Part shown: in pieces, positions 23,159-34,621 of the stretch
Layout: every line of letters starts with the position of its first letter
Position numbering within the stretch: position 1 is the first letter of the stretch
Origin: Cupriavidus sp. UYMMa02A
Lineage (GTDB): Bacteria; Pseudomonadota; Gammaproteobacteria; Burkholderiales; Burkholderiaceae
Assembly (NCBI GenBank): GCA_001725945.1
Contig: LRMT01000055.1
Coordinates: 1-51,995, forward strand
Direction of reading: 5' to 3'
Length of the DNA stretch: 51,995 bases
Notes under the pieces: generated by a model
Told to the model about the DNA's origin: nothing
The model's input: only the letters and a program-made list of their open reading frames with translations
The model's database searches: none
Translations under genes and position numbers: made by a program

Positions 23159-23916
23159 TCAATCCGGTAACGTTGCCGCCCCCATCCGCCGCGCAATAAT
23201 CCCCGCCTTCACCCTGAAGTTCACACGCACATTAGCGCAGTACTCCTTCTTGTCGAAGCACTTAGGCGCCGGCAGCGCCGCCGCCAGGCGCGCGGCCTGG
23301 CCCACGCCGAGCTTCGCGGCGTTCGTGTGGAAGTAGTGCTGCGCCGCGGCCTCGGCCCCGAACACACCCTCGCCCCACTCCACCGAATTCAGGTAGATCT
23401 CGAAGATCCGCTGCTTGTCGAGCCAGAACTCGAGCATCCAGGTGATCGCCAGTTCCTGCCCCTTGCGCAGGTAATGCTGCTCGGACGACAGGAACAGGTT
23501 CTTGGCAAGCTGCTGCGTGATGGTCGATCCGCCGCGCACGACGCGCCCGCGCTTCTTGTTGCGCTCCCACGCGTCGAGCATGGCGTCGATCTCGTAGCCG
23601 GGATGGTTGACGAAGTCAGCGTCCTCGCTCGCGATCACCGCGCGCTTGAGGTTGCGCGAGATCTGCTCGTATGGCACCCAGCGGCGGTCGATGCCGCAAT
23701 GCCAGACATTGAAGCCGCACAGCGCCAGCGCTCGGCGCGCATGAATGACGTGGAGGATGGCGCCACGTATTGCCACGCGGCGATCTGCAGGAAGAAGTAA
23801 GCCTGCATCGCGAGCACCCCGGCCACGATGCAGCCGAGCAGGTAGCCAGCCCAGCGCATCGGGGAGAATGCCGTGCCGGCGGCGCGCGCGGAGCGCTGTC
23901 GGGTGGCCACGGGCAC
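23159..23916 (-). CDS. mtgA: Monofunctional peptidoglycan glycosyltransferase (frameshifted)
   Basis: Polymerises lipid II into glycan strands at the inner membrane. After a basic start there is one membrane segment ([20 protein letters not shown]). The family-51 glycosyltransferase core follows: [20 protein letters not shown], with the catalytic Glu in SED, then [16 protein letters not shown] and [13 protein letters not shown] [14 protein letters not shown]. One lost base near 23721 breaks the frame; corrected, 252 residues. The likely start is GTG at 23916, 10 bases after the aroE stop, so it closes a tonB-like-aroE-mtgA unit. aroE-mtgA is a known pairing in betaproteobacteria. Confidence 0.92.
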
Positions 23917-23925
23917 CGGCGACGT

Positions 23926-24807
23926 TCAGCCTTGCGCTCGGCCTGCAGCGCGGCGCGCAGCGCCCAGCACGGGGGCAGTACGCGGACGCACGCCGCGCCA
24001 GATGTAGAAGGCCTCTGCGGCCTGTTCGACCAGCATGCCGAGGCCATCGGCCGTGCGCGCGCCGCATTGCGCGGCGTGCTGCAGGAACACGGTCGGTTCG
24101 GCGCCGTACATCATGTCGTAAGCGAGCACGCCTTCGCCAAGCAGGAACGCGGGCACCGGCGGCAGCTCGCCATGCAGGCTGCTCGAAGACGCGTTGATGA
24201 CCACATCGCAGACATCGTCCTCGGACAACTGCTCCAGCGCATCGAGACCGCCGCCCCACAGCTCGACGCCGAAGGAATCGGCCGCTTCGACGAACTCTTC
24301 GAGCATGTCGCTCGCGCGCGTGGCCGTGCGGTTGGCCACGACGATGCGCGATGGCCGGCATTCGAGCAGCGGGAGCATCGCGCCCATGGCCGCGCCGCCC
24401 GCGCCGAGCAGGAGCACGCGCTTGTCTTCGAGCAGCGTGTCGAGATTGTCCTGGATGTCGCGCACCAGGCCGACGCCGTCGGTGTTGTCGCCATGGATCA
24501 GCCCGTCCTCGATCCACATCGTATTGACCGCTCCCGCGGCTTCCGCGCGCGGCGTCAGGCGGTCGGCCAGGTCGTAGGCCTGCAGCTTGAACGGCACGGT
24601 CACGTTGAAGCCGTGGCCGCCACCGGCCAGGAACGCGCGCACGACGTCGGCAAACGCGTCGAGCGGCGCTTCCAGGCGGCCGTATTCGACGGCTTCGCCG
24701 GTCTGCTGCGCAAAGGCGGCGTGGATGAAAGGGGAGCGGCTGTGTGCAACCGGGTTGCCGACCACGACGTAGCGGTCAGCCGGCTGGGAGGATTCAGTGG
24801 ATGTCAT
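23926..24807 (-). CDS. aroE: Shikimate dehydrogenase
   Basis: Reduces 3-dehydroshikimate to shikimate with NADPH. Motifs: the N-terminal substrate site [22 protein letters not shown] with the catalytic Lys, [10 protein letters not shown], the nucleotide-binding [14 protein letters not shown], and NRT for NADPH choice. The 293-residue length is slightly above the family norm of about 275. Its ATG overlaps the stop of the upstream TonB-like gene by one base (TGATG). The frame is intact. Confidence 0.96.
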   Translation of the reverse strand: MTSTESSQPADRYVVVGNPVAHSRSPFIHAAFAQQTGEAVEYGRLEAPLDAFADVVRAFLAGGGHGFNVTVPFKLQAYDLADRLTPRAEAAGAVNTMWIEDGLIHGDNTDGVGLVRDIQDNLDTLLEDKRVLLLGAGGAAMGAMLPLLECRPSRIVVANRTATRASDMLEEFVEAADSFGVELWGGGLDALEQLSEDDVCDVVINASSSSLHGELPPVPAFLLGEGVLAYDMMYGAEPTVFLQHAAQCGARTADGLGMLVEQAAEAFYIWRGVRPRTAPVLGAARRAAGRAQG

Positions 24808-25748
24808 CAGCGTGCCTGCAAGCGAGTTTCCAGCCCGCTGCGCGAAAACTTGAATGTGGAAATGACTTCTAGGATGTCCTGGCGCGCGCGCCATGTCGGC
24901 CGTGAACGGGCCGAACGGCGCGGCAGCACGGACGATGGCCACGGCCTGGCGATCCAGCGCCGGGTCGCCCGAGCTCTTGACCACGTCGATCGCGTCGACG
25001 TTGTAGCCATCGCGGTTGTAGCCGAGCTTGCCAAGGCGGTTCACGTTGATCACCAGGATCAGCTGGCCATACAGCGGCTTGCCGTTGCGCTGCGGGAAAT
25101 CGCTGGTGCCGCGCGCTTCGATCCGGCGGCGCAGGCGGTCATAGTACTGGGCATAGTCCACCCCGCGCGCGCTGGTCGCGGTGAGCTGGTAGCGCTTGGG
25201 CCGCTTGGCGTATTGATCGAGGTTGCGGCCGATCTCCGCCTCGAGCTTGGCCATCTCGTCGGTGGAGGTACGCTCGTCCTGGCCGCGCAGCGGGTTGTCC
25301 TGGCGCTGCTCGCCCGGCTTGAGCGGCTGGCTGCGCACCGCCGGCGCGGCTTCGCGCGTCTGCGTCATCAGGCGTTGCTGCTGCTCTTCCAGCTGCTCGA
25401 CGCGGCGCTGCACCTGCCGCACGAGGTCGCCGTCCTGCGACACGGTCTGCGCGGGCAGCGGCGTGGTGGCGCGCTGCCGGTCGTGATCGCCGCCGCGTCG
25501 AGGTTGGCCTGCGCCAGCACGGTCGGGTTGCGCGGCTTCTGCGCGGACTTGGAATTGACCAGCACCACGTCCAGCGCCGCATCGGGGCGCTTGATCTCGA
25601 ACACCTCGGGCGCCACGATCCGCACCGTCAGCAGCACGAGATGGACGACCACCGAGATGGCCAGCGCCTTGGCCAGCGTATTGCTGGCATGCCACCAATG
25701 GCGGGGATCGACGAGAGCGGCGTTCACGATGGAGAGCTGGCTGGACAA
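24807..25748 (-). CDS. TonB-like energy transducer protein (frameshifted)
   Basis: The corrected 313-residue protein has one N-terminal membrane helix (LAKALAISVVVHLVLLTV), then a Gln- and Arg-rich region likely forming a coiled coil (about residues 95-130). It ends with a TonB C-terminal-like domain (GQLILVINVNRLGKLGYNRD, then AIVRAAAPFGPF). TonB proteins couple the proton gradient to outer-membrane receptors. A lost base near 25488 and an extra base near 24885 are inferred. The start is probably TTG at 25748. There is no exbB or exbD beside it. It is coupled to aroE, and its partner receptors are unknown. Confidence 0.8.
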
Positions 25749-25868
25749 GGGCTTGGGGGAATCGCTAGGAAGATTCGCCGGGGCGGCATGCCGTCATGCG
25801 CCCTCGGCCCGGCGGCTGCGCCGGGTCAGAAGGGCATTGTATGTGAGCCGCCAGCTTTTCCGAAGGGA

Positions 25869-28053
25869 TCAGCCCTGGCCGGGAACAATGGTGTCGCGCG
25901 CGGCAGACGCCTCGTCGCCGGCGCTGTCTGCGCCACCATCGCCACCGGCCTCGGCGGCCCCGTCCGGCGCCGGCTCGGCGCCTTCCGCCGACTGTTCCGC
26001 CGACTGTTCCGCCGACTGTTCCGCCGACTGTTCCGCCGACTGTTCCGCCGACTGTTGCGCCGCCTGCTCCGCCGCGATCTCCGCGGCGGCTTCTGCCGAC
26101 ACCTCTGCGGCTTCCTCGTCGCTTTCCAGCTCTTCTTCGGGCAACGCGCCCTCGCCGGCAAAGATCTCGAGCACGCGGCACGAGACATCGAGCGAGATCT
26201 CGTCGGTCTCGCCGATCTCCAGCAGCACCTGCGTGCCGCGCTGGGCCTGCATCAGTTCCGGCACGCGCGTGACCAGCGGGATCTCGGTAAAGCGCACCGC
26301 GCCTTCCTTGAGCACCGAGGCCATCATGCGCTCGCGCTTTTCCTGCTTCAGCCAGCGCAGGCACCAGTAGCGCTCCATGGTCGACTGGTGGTCGGCATAG
26401 GCCGCGTAGGTGCCTTCGAAGTCCGCCACGGCGGCCAGCAGGTCGGCGTCCTTGGGCTTGAACGGCGCCACCAGCTTGGCCGTGATGCCGTGCTGCGCCA
26501 CCGCCAGGATCTGCCACTGGTTGACCAGGTCCACATAGCGGCGCAGCGGCGAAGTGCTCCACGCGTACTGCGCCACGCCCAGCCCCTCGTGCGGGGCCGG
26601 ATAGGTCTGCATGCGCGTGCGGTGCATGCCCCAGGCCTTCTGCGTGCGGTAGATGCCCGGCACGCCGTTGTCGGCGAGCAGCTTGCCCCACGTGCTGTTG
26701 GCCAGGATCATCAGCTCGGCCACGATCTTGTCGAGCGGCGAGCCGCGCTTGCGCTGCTCGATGCGCACGCGCTGGGTGCCGTCGGCCAGGTCATCCAGGT
26801 AGAAGTTGTAGTCCGCGCGGCTGTGCGATTCGGGCCGCAGGCGCTGGCCAGGCGGGCCTTTTGGCGCTCGTCGTGCAGGGCGCCGGCAAAGTGCCACAGC
26901 CGCGTAAGCTGGGCGCGGAACGGATAGTCGCCGGAGCCGTCGGCGAGCGACGCCTCGGTGATGACATCATCGAGCAGGTTGTGGCGCAGGTTCGCCGCGA
27001 TCATCACCATCTCGGCGCGCGTTTCGCTGCCGAGCACCTGCCAGTGCGATGGCTCGACCGTCACGTAGAGCGACAGCGCCGGACACTGGCGGCCTTCCTG
27101 CAGCGTGTAGCGCTCGACCACGGCGTCGGGCAGCATGGTGATCTTGTCGCCCGGGAAGTAGACCGTCGACAGGCGCTGGCGCGCGATCACGTCGAGCGGC
27201 TCGCCACGGCGGATGCCGAGCGCCGGCGCGGCAATGTGGATGCCGATGCGCAGGTTGCCGCCGGGCAGTTCGGTGACCGACAGCGCGTCATCGATCTCGG
27301 TGGTGGTCACGTCGTCGATCGAGAACGCCTCCACATCTGCCACCGGCAGGCGCCGGAGGGCTCGGGCACGTCGACATTGGGAAAGCCCGTGCCCTTCGGG
27401 AAACACTCGGACAGGAACTTGGCTTCGTGCAGCGCCTGCGCGCTCTCCACGCCGCCGGCCGCCACCATCAGGCGCATCGGCGCCATGCCCAGCGCCGTGC
27501 AGGCGGCGTCCATCGCCTTGTATTCGAGGCTGTTCTTGTCAGGCTTGAACAGCAGTTGCAGCACCTTGCTGCGGAACGACTCCGGCAGGGTCAGCGCCTT
27601 GAGCTGTTCCTCGTATTCGGCCTGCACGAGCGCCTGCTGCTTCTTGCGCTCGAGCGCGGCCAGCGCGGCCTTGAGCTGGTCTTCCGGTGCGCGCTGGTAG
27701 CGCCCGCGGCCCTTGCGGCGGAAATAGACCGGGTTGCCGTGCAAGGCCATGGCCAGCGCCGCCTGCTGCACGGGGCCGGGCTCGGCGCCGTAGTAGTCGG
27801 CGGCCAGCTCGGCAAAGCCGAACTCCGCTTCCGGCGCGCATTCCCACAGGAAGTCGAGGTCGATCTCGGCGCTCATCTCGCCGGTCTGGCGCACCAGTTC
27901 GATCGCCGACGGCTGGGCAAACTGCAGCAGCACATCGCGCGACTTGACCTTGGTGCGCTTGCCGGCCGGCAACTCGACCTGGTAGGCCTCGCCCTGCTGG
28001 GCCAGCACGGTGCCGGCGCGAATCTCGCCGCCTTCTTCGAACAGCAACTGCAT
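25869..28053 (-). CDS. RNB-domain exoribonuclease, RNase II family (frameshifted)
   Basis: 3'-to-5' exoribonuclease of the RNase II/R superfamily. The RNB core begins near VEAFSIDDVTTTEIDDALSV, whose acidic residues bind Mg2+, and continues through STSPLRRYVDLVNQWQIL. The N-terminal part lacks recognisable cold-shock domains and is a family-specific segment. Two lost bases, near 27359 and 26850, are inferred; corrected, 728 residues. The last 80 or so residues are acidic and low in complexity, with SAEQ units encoded by a 12-base tandem repeat. It is shorter than RNase R and distinct from E. coli Rnb, so I give no symbol. Confidence 0.87.
25990..26061. repeat. 12-base tandem repeat in the RNB gene tail
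   Basis: Six direct copies of GACTGTTCCGCC (the last with one change) encode SAEQ units on the minus strand. The unit length is a multiple of three, so copy-number change would lengthen or shorten the tail without breaking the gene. Confidence 0.9.
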
Positions 28054-28234
28054 CGATCGGTACTTTCAGAAATGCCGGGAACCCTGCCGCTGGAGCGGCC
28101 AAGTCGCGGGTTCCGGGGAAGATAGTGTGGGCGCCCTTGCGGGCAAGCTGGCCGCAAGGCCGAAAACAAGATGATACCGCACCGTTTCCGGCCGCCTGCC
28201 AGTAACCGGTGCGGCGGCCGGACGACGGGTGACG

Positions 28235-29011
<777 letters not shown>

Positions 29012-29031
29012 TCAGGCGGGGCCTGGTCTGG

Positions 29032-29615
29032 TCAATACGCTTGCCGGAGTCCCCGTGAAGGCCGTGCGAGCAGGTCCGGCAAGAAGACCTCTGTCACGAG
29101 CATGATGCCGGCGCCGCGCCGGAATACGGAGCGCGCGCCGGCAGCATCGGTACCGGCGCCATGGCCGGCAAGACCCGCTGCAGCGCCTGGCGCAGCGGAT
29201 GGTGCGGCAGCAGCCGCGCAAACTGGAACGGATCGCGACGCACGGCCGGATCCACGAACAGGCGGCCGCCCAGCGGGCGCTCGCCGAGACCGCGCAGGAA
29301 CGGCCAGTCGCGGCGTGCATGGCGCTCACGCACGACGGTGTGGGCGTAGATGGCGGGCTGTTCGTCGCAGATCAGCAGCACTTCGCGCGTGAGCGCCGGT
29401 TCACGGCCGCATTGCCCGAGCGCCTGCCATTCATCGAGATACGGCCGCGCCGACGCCTGGAACAGCCGGCGCACGCGGAAACATTCGGAAGCGGCCACCA
29501 GCCGCGCGGTCAGCGACCCTTCGCCCGTGACCCAGTGCCGCAGGTTGGGCGGAATTGCCGTATCGAAGGGCAGGTGGCAGGTCCAGCCGCAGCGGCGCGC
29601 GTACTGCGCGCTCAT
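29032..29615 (-). CDS. ubiC: Chorismate lyase (frameshifted)
   Basis: Converts chorismate to 4-hydroxybenzoate and pyruvate, the first step of ubiquinone synthesis. The conserved part [16 protein letters not shown] carries the Arg that holds the substrate. [18 protein letters not shown] follows, then [14 protein letters not shown] and, after correction, [21 protein letters not shown] base is missing near 29132; with it the product is 194 residues. Its ATG overlaps the yqiA stop (ATGA), so it is coupled to that gene. Confidence 0.92.
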
Positions 29616-30220
29616 GCCGCGCGGGCCGGCACTACGCCGCCGGGCCCATAGCCGCAGAAGGCCAGCACGTCGTCGACGTAGTCGGCGAACTCGCTGATGC
29701 CGTGGTCGCTGCCGCAGAGGATGCGGATATGCGCGCCCTGGCACGCAGCCACCATTTCGCGGTAATCGAGCACTTCGTCGCCGGTCGCGGCCAGCAGGTA
29801 ATAGCGTTCGGGATGCGTGAGCGTGTCCACGCGCAGGTCGAGCAGTTCCTGCATATGGCGCGGCTCGACCGTGACCGTGCCGCCGCCATGCCACAGCGGC
29901 TGTTCGCCGATGTACTGCTGCAGGTCGGTCCACGGGTGGATGGCCGGGTTCAGCAGCACCGTGCGGCAGCCATGGCGCTCGCCAAGCCAGCGCGCATAGA
30001 ACCCGCCCAGCGAAGACCCGACGATCGCGATCTCCTGGTCACCGCCTGCCCGTGCGGCGTGGATGGCGGCCTCCGCCTGCGCGATGGCCAGGGCTGGCGA
30101 AACATTGAGCAAGGGGCAGGCGTAGTAGCGGCCCACACCCCACTCGCGCATGCGCTCCTGCACCAGCCGTGCCTTGAACGACTGCGGCGAGGAGCGGAAT
30201 CCGTGCAGGTACAGCAGCAT
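29612..30220 (-). CDS. YqiA/YcfP-family alpha/beta hydrolase
   Basis: The 202-residue protein starts [17 protein letters not shown], has the nucleophile elbow GSSLGGFYA, a late acid (ATGDEVLDY) and the His of GSDHGISEF, completing a Ser-Asp-His triad. It belongs to the YqiA esterase family; the natural substrate is unknown. It sits between mpl (10 bases upstream) and ubiC (four-base overlap) on one transcript. Confidence 0.86.
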   Translation of the reverse strand: MLLYLHGFRSSPQSFKARLVQERMREWGVGRYYACPLLNVSPALAIAQAEAAIHAARAGGDQEIAIVGSSLGGFYARWLGERHGCRTVLLNPAIHPWTDLQQYIGEQPLWHGGGTVTVEPRHMQELLDLRVDTLTHPERYYLLAATGDEVLDYREMVAACQGAHIRILCGSDHGISEFADYVDDVLAFCGYGPGGVVPARAA

Positions 30221-30230
30221 GCCGGTGCCC

Positions 30231-31601
30231 TCAGCCCGCGGCGCCCAGCGCGTCCAGCAGCTTCTGGTGCACGCCGCCGAAGCCGCCGTTGCTCATGACC
30301 AGCACCTGGTCGCCCGGTTGCGCCGCGGCGCGCACGGCCTCGACCAGCGCGCCGAGGTCGTGGAATGCCGCTGCCTTCTTGCCGAGCGGCGCCAGCGCAC
30401 CGGCGAGGTCCCAGCCGAGCGCATCCTTGCCGCTTGCGCGCCGTAGCCGAACACCAGGTCGGCCTGCTCGAGGCTGGCCGGCAGTTGCGCCTTCATCACG
30501 CCAAGCTTCATGGTGTTCGAGCGCGGCTCCAGCACGGCCAGGATGCGGGCGCCGCCGACGCGGCGGCGCAGGCCTTCGAGCGTGGTCTGGATCGCGGTCG
30601 GATGGTGGGCAAAGTCGTCATAGACGGTCACGCCGCCAGCCTCGCCGCGCACTTCCATGCGGCGCTTCACATTGGCAAAGCGTCCCAGCGATTCGATCGC
30701 CTGTGCCGGCGGCACGCCGACATGGCGCGCGGCCGCAATGGCGGCCAGCGCATTCATGCGGTTATGGGTGCCCTGCAGGTCCCAGGTCACGCGGCCAACC
30801 ACGGCTTCGCCGAACCACACATCGAAAGCATCCTTGCCGCCGTCACGCCCGCGTCGCTTTCGCGCCAGTCGCCAACGCCGAACTGCTCGACCTCGCTCCA
30901 GCAACCGCGTTCGAGCACGCGGGCCAGGCTCGCTTCCAGGCCATTGACGATCAGCCGTCCCTGTCCCGGCACCGTGCGCACGAGGTGGTGGAACTGCGTT
31001 TCGATCGCATCGAGATCCGGGAAGATGTCGGCGTGATCGTATTCGAGGTTGTTCAGGATGGCCGTGCGCGGACGGTAATGGACAAACTTGCTGCGCTTGT
31101 CGAAGAAGGCGGTGTCGTACTCGTCCGCCTCGATCACGAAGAAATCCGATGCCGTCACGCGCGCCGAGATGCCGAAGTTCTGCGGCACGCCGCCCACCAG
31201 GAAGCCGGGGTTGTAGCCGGCATCCTGGAGAATCCACGCGAGCATCGACGTGGTCGTGGTCTTGCCGTGCGTGCCAGCCACGGCCAGCACCCACTTGCCC
31301 GCGAGCACATGCTCGCCGAGCCATTGCGGGCCCGACACATAGGGCAGGTTCCGGTTGAGGATGGCCTCCATCAGCGGATTGCCGCGCGACACCACATTGC
31401 CGACCACGAACAGGTCCGGTTCCAGCGCGAGCTGTGCCGGGTCGAAGCCTTCGATCAGCTCGATGCCCTGAGCTCGAGCTGCGTGCTCATCGGCGGATAG
31501 ACATTGGCATCGCAGCCCGTGACACGATGACCCGCCTGCTTGGCGAGGACCGCCAGGCCGCCCATGAAAGTGCCGCAGATGCCGAGGATATGTATATGCA
31601 T
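30231..31601 (-). CDS. mpl: UDP-MurNAc:L-Ala-gamma-D-Glu-mDap ligase (frameshifted)
   Basis: Peptidoglycan recycling ligase that joins the salvaged tripeptide to UDP-MurNAc. The start MHIHILGICGTFMGGLAVLA and the P-loop AGTHGKTTTTSMLAW are typical; VIEADEYDTAFFDKRSKFVH and YDDFAHHPTAIQTTLEGLR are hallmarks that separate Mpl from MurC. Three lost bases (near 31471, 30840 and 30437) split the gene; corrected, 457 residues, normal for Mpl. It heads an mpl-yqiA-ubiC unit. Confidence 0.94.
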
Positions 31602-31773
31602 GGGGTTGCCGGAAAGACTTGAGACCGGCCGGGCCGGCGAGCATGCCAGCGATGGTCCGACGGACCCTGCCGGGCAGGAAGCCCTTGATTGTACCCGAGC
31701 GCTGGCGCGCTTCGCTGCACTGCGGCAGCGCTTGCCGCACCGGCCATCGGCCCTGCTCCGGTATCATCGGGAC

Positions 31774-32461
31774 ATGTCACGACACACCCTTTCCGACCCT
31801 GTCCGCCTGCGCGAAGAGATCGCGCAGCTGCGGCGCGCATGATCGCCGAGGACGGCGCCGACTACGCCACCGCCAAGCGCAAGGCCGCGCGACAGTTGCT
31901 TGGCGACCAGCGCGTGGCTGGCGAATGGCTGCCCGATAACGACATGATCGAGGCCGAAGTGCGCGCTTATCAGGCGCTTTTCCATGGTGACACGCAACCG
32001 CGCATCCTGGCGCTGCTGCGGCGCGTGGCCGTCCTGGCCATGGCAGACCTCGCGCCGTTCCGCCCTTATCTGGTGGGTGCCGTGCTCAATGGCACGGCCA
32101 CCGGGCATTCGGACATCTACCTGCAGTGCTTCTGCGACAGCCCCAAGGACGCCACGCTGCATCTGCTCAATGCCGGCGTCGACTTCGAAACCAGCGAGAC
32201 CCGCCACTTCGGCGGCCGCGGCGAAGTCGAGACACTGAGCTTTCTCTGGAAGGGCCAGTGGCCAGACCGCCGCGAAGCACGACTGCTGTCAGGCGAAGTT
32301 CGCGCGGAACTGGGCACACCGGTCGGCATTCATATTGCTCTGTATGATGCGACGACGAACGCGGCGCCGTACGCACCGATGCAAGCGGCCGCGCCGCCCG
32401 AGCCGACCTGCAGGCCGTACAGGCGCTGCTGGCGGCCAGCGACGCTGACGAGTCGAACTGA
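31774..32461 (+). CDS. Conserved protein of unknown function (frameshifted)
   Basis: After correcting two lost bases (near 31840 and 32350) the product is 229 residues: MSRHTLSDPVRLREEIAQLR, then MIAEDGADYATAKRKAARQL and an alpha/beta middle with FRPYLVGAVLNGTATGHSDI. The pattern VGAVLNGTA..SDIYLQCF recalls a nucleotidyltransferase-like strand-turn-helix (G..N/S...SDID), but this is only a resemblance. It is divergent from mpl and followed by the TlpA-like gene. I do not know its function. Confidence 0.75.
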
Positions 32462-32535
32462 GACCGCCCCCGTTCTGTCAGAAGAACACCAACTGGCGGC
32501 ATCTGCACCGAAACGCTTCTCTCTTGCCGAGACCC

Positions 32536-33084
32536 ATGAACGCTCCCACCCAGAAACCTGCCCGCCGTTCCCGCCTGTGGCTGTGGATTGCCGTGGCCGT
32601 GGTGGCCTGCGCCGCCGGCGCGCTGGCCGGTCATTTCGTGTTTGCGCCCAAAGCCGTGTCGGACAAGGCCGTAGAAACCTTCTTTCAGACGCGGCTGCCA
32701 GATCCGCGCGGCGCCGATCTCGACCTGGGCACGCTGCGCGGCAAGACCGTGGTGGTCAATTTCTGGGCCCCGTGGTGCGGGCCGTGTGTAGAAGAAATGC
32801 CCGAACTTACGGCGCTGCATGCCGAATACGCCGCGCGCAAGGTCGAGTTTGTCGGCATTGGCATCGATTCGGCCCTGAATATCCAGCAGTTCCTCAAGAA
32901 GGTGCCGGTCGCCTATCCGCTTGCGGTAGCCGGCTTCGCCGGCACGGAGTTGTCGCGCGGCTTCGGCAACGAGGCGGGCGGGTTGCCTTATACGGTCGTG
33001 ATCAATCCCGACGGGACGGTCAAGTACCGCAAGATGGGCCGCGTGACATCTGACGAATTGCGCGCAGTTCTGCCCCGTTCATAG
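32536..33084 (+). CDS. TlpA-like membrane-anchored thiol-disulfide oxidoreductase
   Basis: The 182-residue protein has an N-terminal membrane anchor (LWLWIAVAVVACAAGALAG). A thioredoxin fold facing the periplasm follows, with the active site FWAPWCGPC (Cys81 and Cys84) and the cis-Pro segment GGLPYTVVINPDG. The family reduces or oxidises disulfides, often for cytochrome c or copper-site assembly. It precedes aroQ, as in several betaproteobacteria. The ATG at 32536 follows GAGACCC and gives MNAPTQKPARRSRLW. Confidence 0.9.
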   Translation: MNAPTQKPARRSRLWLWIAVAVVACAAGALAGHFVFAPKAVSDKAVETFFQTRLPDPRGADLDLGTLRGKTVVVNFWAPWCGPCVEEMPELTALHAEYAARKVEFVGIGIDSALNIQQFLKKVPVAYPLAVAGFAGTELSRGFGNEAGGLPYTVVINPDGTVKYRKMGRVTSDELRAVLPRS

Positions 33085-33298
33085 GCCATCGAGCCGCCTG
33101 ACCCGCTTCTTCCGGCAAGTTCGCCGAACTGGGGCGAATGCGCCCTGAAACAGCACGCATATTGCCCGGAAGGCCTGAATGTGGCCTAATCGGCTCACCA
33201 TCTCCGGGCGCAGGCGTCACCCCTTGTATCGCCCGCTAGACAAATCCCTCTAAGCTACGGTAATCTCCGCGCAATTTCGTTGAACTGGTCGAGCCGCC

Positions 33299-33788
33299 GT
33301 GACTGCAACCCGCTCCATCCGTCGCTCTGCCCGCTACCGCAAGGTGCTGGTCCTGCATGGGCCAAACCTGAATCTGCTGGGCACGCGCGAGCCGGAGACG
33401 TACGGGCACACCACGCTGGCCGATATCGACGCCGCACTGGCGCAGCACGCCGCCGACGCCGGTATCGCGTTGGCGTCGTTCCAGTCCAACCATGAAGGGG
33501 CGCTGGTTGACCGCATCCATGCCGCGCGGACGGAAGGGGTGGACTTCATCATCATCAATCCGGCCGCCTACACGCATACCAGCGTGGCGCTGCGCGATGC
33601 GCTGGCCGGCGTGGCTATTCCGTTTGTCGAGGTTCACCTGTCGAATGTGCATCGCCGCGAAAGCTTCCGTCACCATTCCTATTTCTCCGACCTTGCGGTC
33701 GGCGTGATCTGCGGACTGGGCTGGGCATGGCTACCTGCTGGCGCTGGACTACGCCCTCGGGCTGGAGCAGCCGCCGCCAAAGGGTTGA
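33299..33788 (+). CDS. aroQ: 3-dehydroquinate dehydratase, type II (frameshifted)
   Basis: Dehydrates 3-dehydroquinate in the shikimate pathway. Motifs: [21 protein letters not shown] with the catalytic Tyr, [20 protein letters not shown], and [17 protein letters not shown] with the catalytic His. One extra G near 33722 breaks the last part; corrected, it reads [17 protein letters not shown] and the product has 162 residues. The start is GTG at 33299. It heads the aroQ-accB-accC cluster, a classic arrangement. The 170 bases between aroQ and accB carry nothing I can call besides the accB ribosome binding site. Confidence 0.93.
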
Positions 33789-33958
33789 GCCCCCGACATA
33801 CAAGGCTTCACCGAAAACATGATGCGCGCCGCCCGGCGGCCGCGTCCGCAATGTGTGCGGCAAGCACCGCGGGCGTGGATAGCGGGTGGCCGTACCGACG
33901 ATTTCTTCCGCCGCGGCCCCCAGGCGCGCCCGGACAACCTGATTCAGGAGGATAGAAG

Positions 33959-34423
33959 ATGGACCTGCGCAAGCTGAAGACGCTGATCGACCTGGTGGCC
34001 GAATCCGGCATCTCGGAGCTGGAAGTCACTGAAGGCGACGGCAAGGTACGCATCGTCAAGCAACCGCCGCAAGTCATCGCCGCGCCGATGGCCATGCCGC
34101 AGATGCAGGCACTGCCCATGGCACCCGCCGCCGCTCCGGCTGCCGGCGCCCCGGCAGCCGCCGAGGCCGCAGCTCCGCAGCTCCCGGCTGGCCACGTGGT
34201 GACCTCGCCCATGGTCGGTACCTTCTATCGCGCGCCGTCGCCGGGCGCCGCACCGTTCGTCAATGTGGGCGATTCGGTCAAGGAAGGCCAGACCGTCTGC
34301 ATCATCGAGGCCATGAAACTGCTCAACGAGATCGAGTGCGACAAGGCCGGCGTGATCAAGGAAATCCTGGTCGAGAACGGCCAGGCGGTGGAATACGGCC
34401 AGCCGCTGTTCGTCATCGGCTGA
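33959..34423 (+). CDS. accB: Biotin carboxyl carrier protein of acetyl-CoA carboxylase
   Basis: Carries the biotin that AccC carboxylates and AccAD uses to make malonyl-CoA. The 154-residue product has an N-terminal segment, an Ala/Pro-rich linker (residues 41-77) and the biotinyl domain, with Lys120 in [10 protein letters not shown] near-perfect ribosome binding site (AGGAGG) sits seven bases before the ATG. The frame is intact. Confidence 0.97.
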   Translation: MDLRKLKTLIDLVAESGISELEVTEGDGKVRIVKQPPQVIAAPMAMPQMQALPMAPAAAPAAGAPAAAEAAAPQLPAGHVVTSPMVGTFYRAPSPGAAPFVNVGDSVKEGQTVCIIEAMKLLNEIECDKAGVIKEILVENGQAVEYGQPLFVIG

Positions 34424-34621
34424 TGCTGCCCGGCGTGCCGCGCCGCCCTGCCCCATGTGGCAGCGGCTCGCGCGGCCTGCCGGATCTTGTGGATGTTCGC
34501 ACATTGCGGCCCGCATCCCTTGCCATGAAGCGGCCCCTGGCACCGCCAGATTTCCGGCCGCGCACCCGGCGTGCCGCAGCGGCACCTGGCGGGACCGCTC
34601 CCGTTCTCGCAGAGAGAGACC

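Noticed and set aside
23926..25698. An apparent TonB-AroE fusion protein
   Set aside because: The fusion arises only because an extra base near 24885 removes the stop between the two genes; corrected, they overlap by one base and are separate.
25990..26061. CRISPR-like direct repeats
   Set aside because: The units are 12 bases, contiguous and without spacers, and they code for protein.
25765..26691. A frame with GGTV repeats in the RNB gene tail
   Set aside because: It is another frame of the 12-base repeat; the RNB frame continues through the region as acidic SAEQ units to a stop.
31689..33053. A 454-codon frame joining the unknown gene to the TlpA-like region
   Set aside because: Two missing bases in the first gene open the frame into the wrong frame of the second; the TlpA-like protein reads cleanly in another frame.
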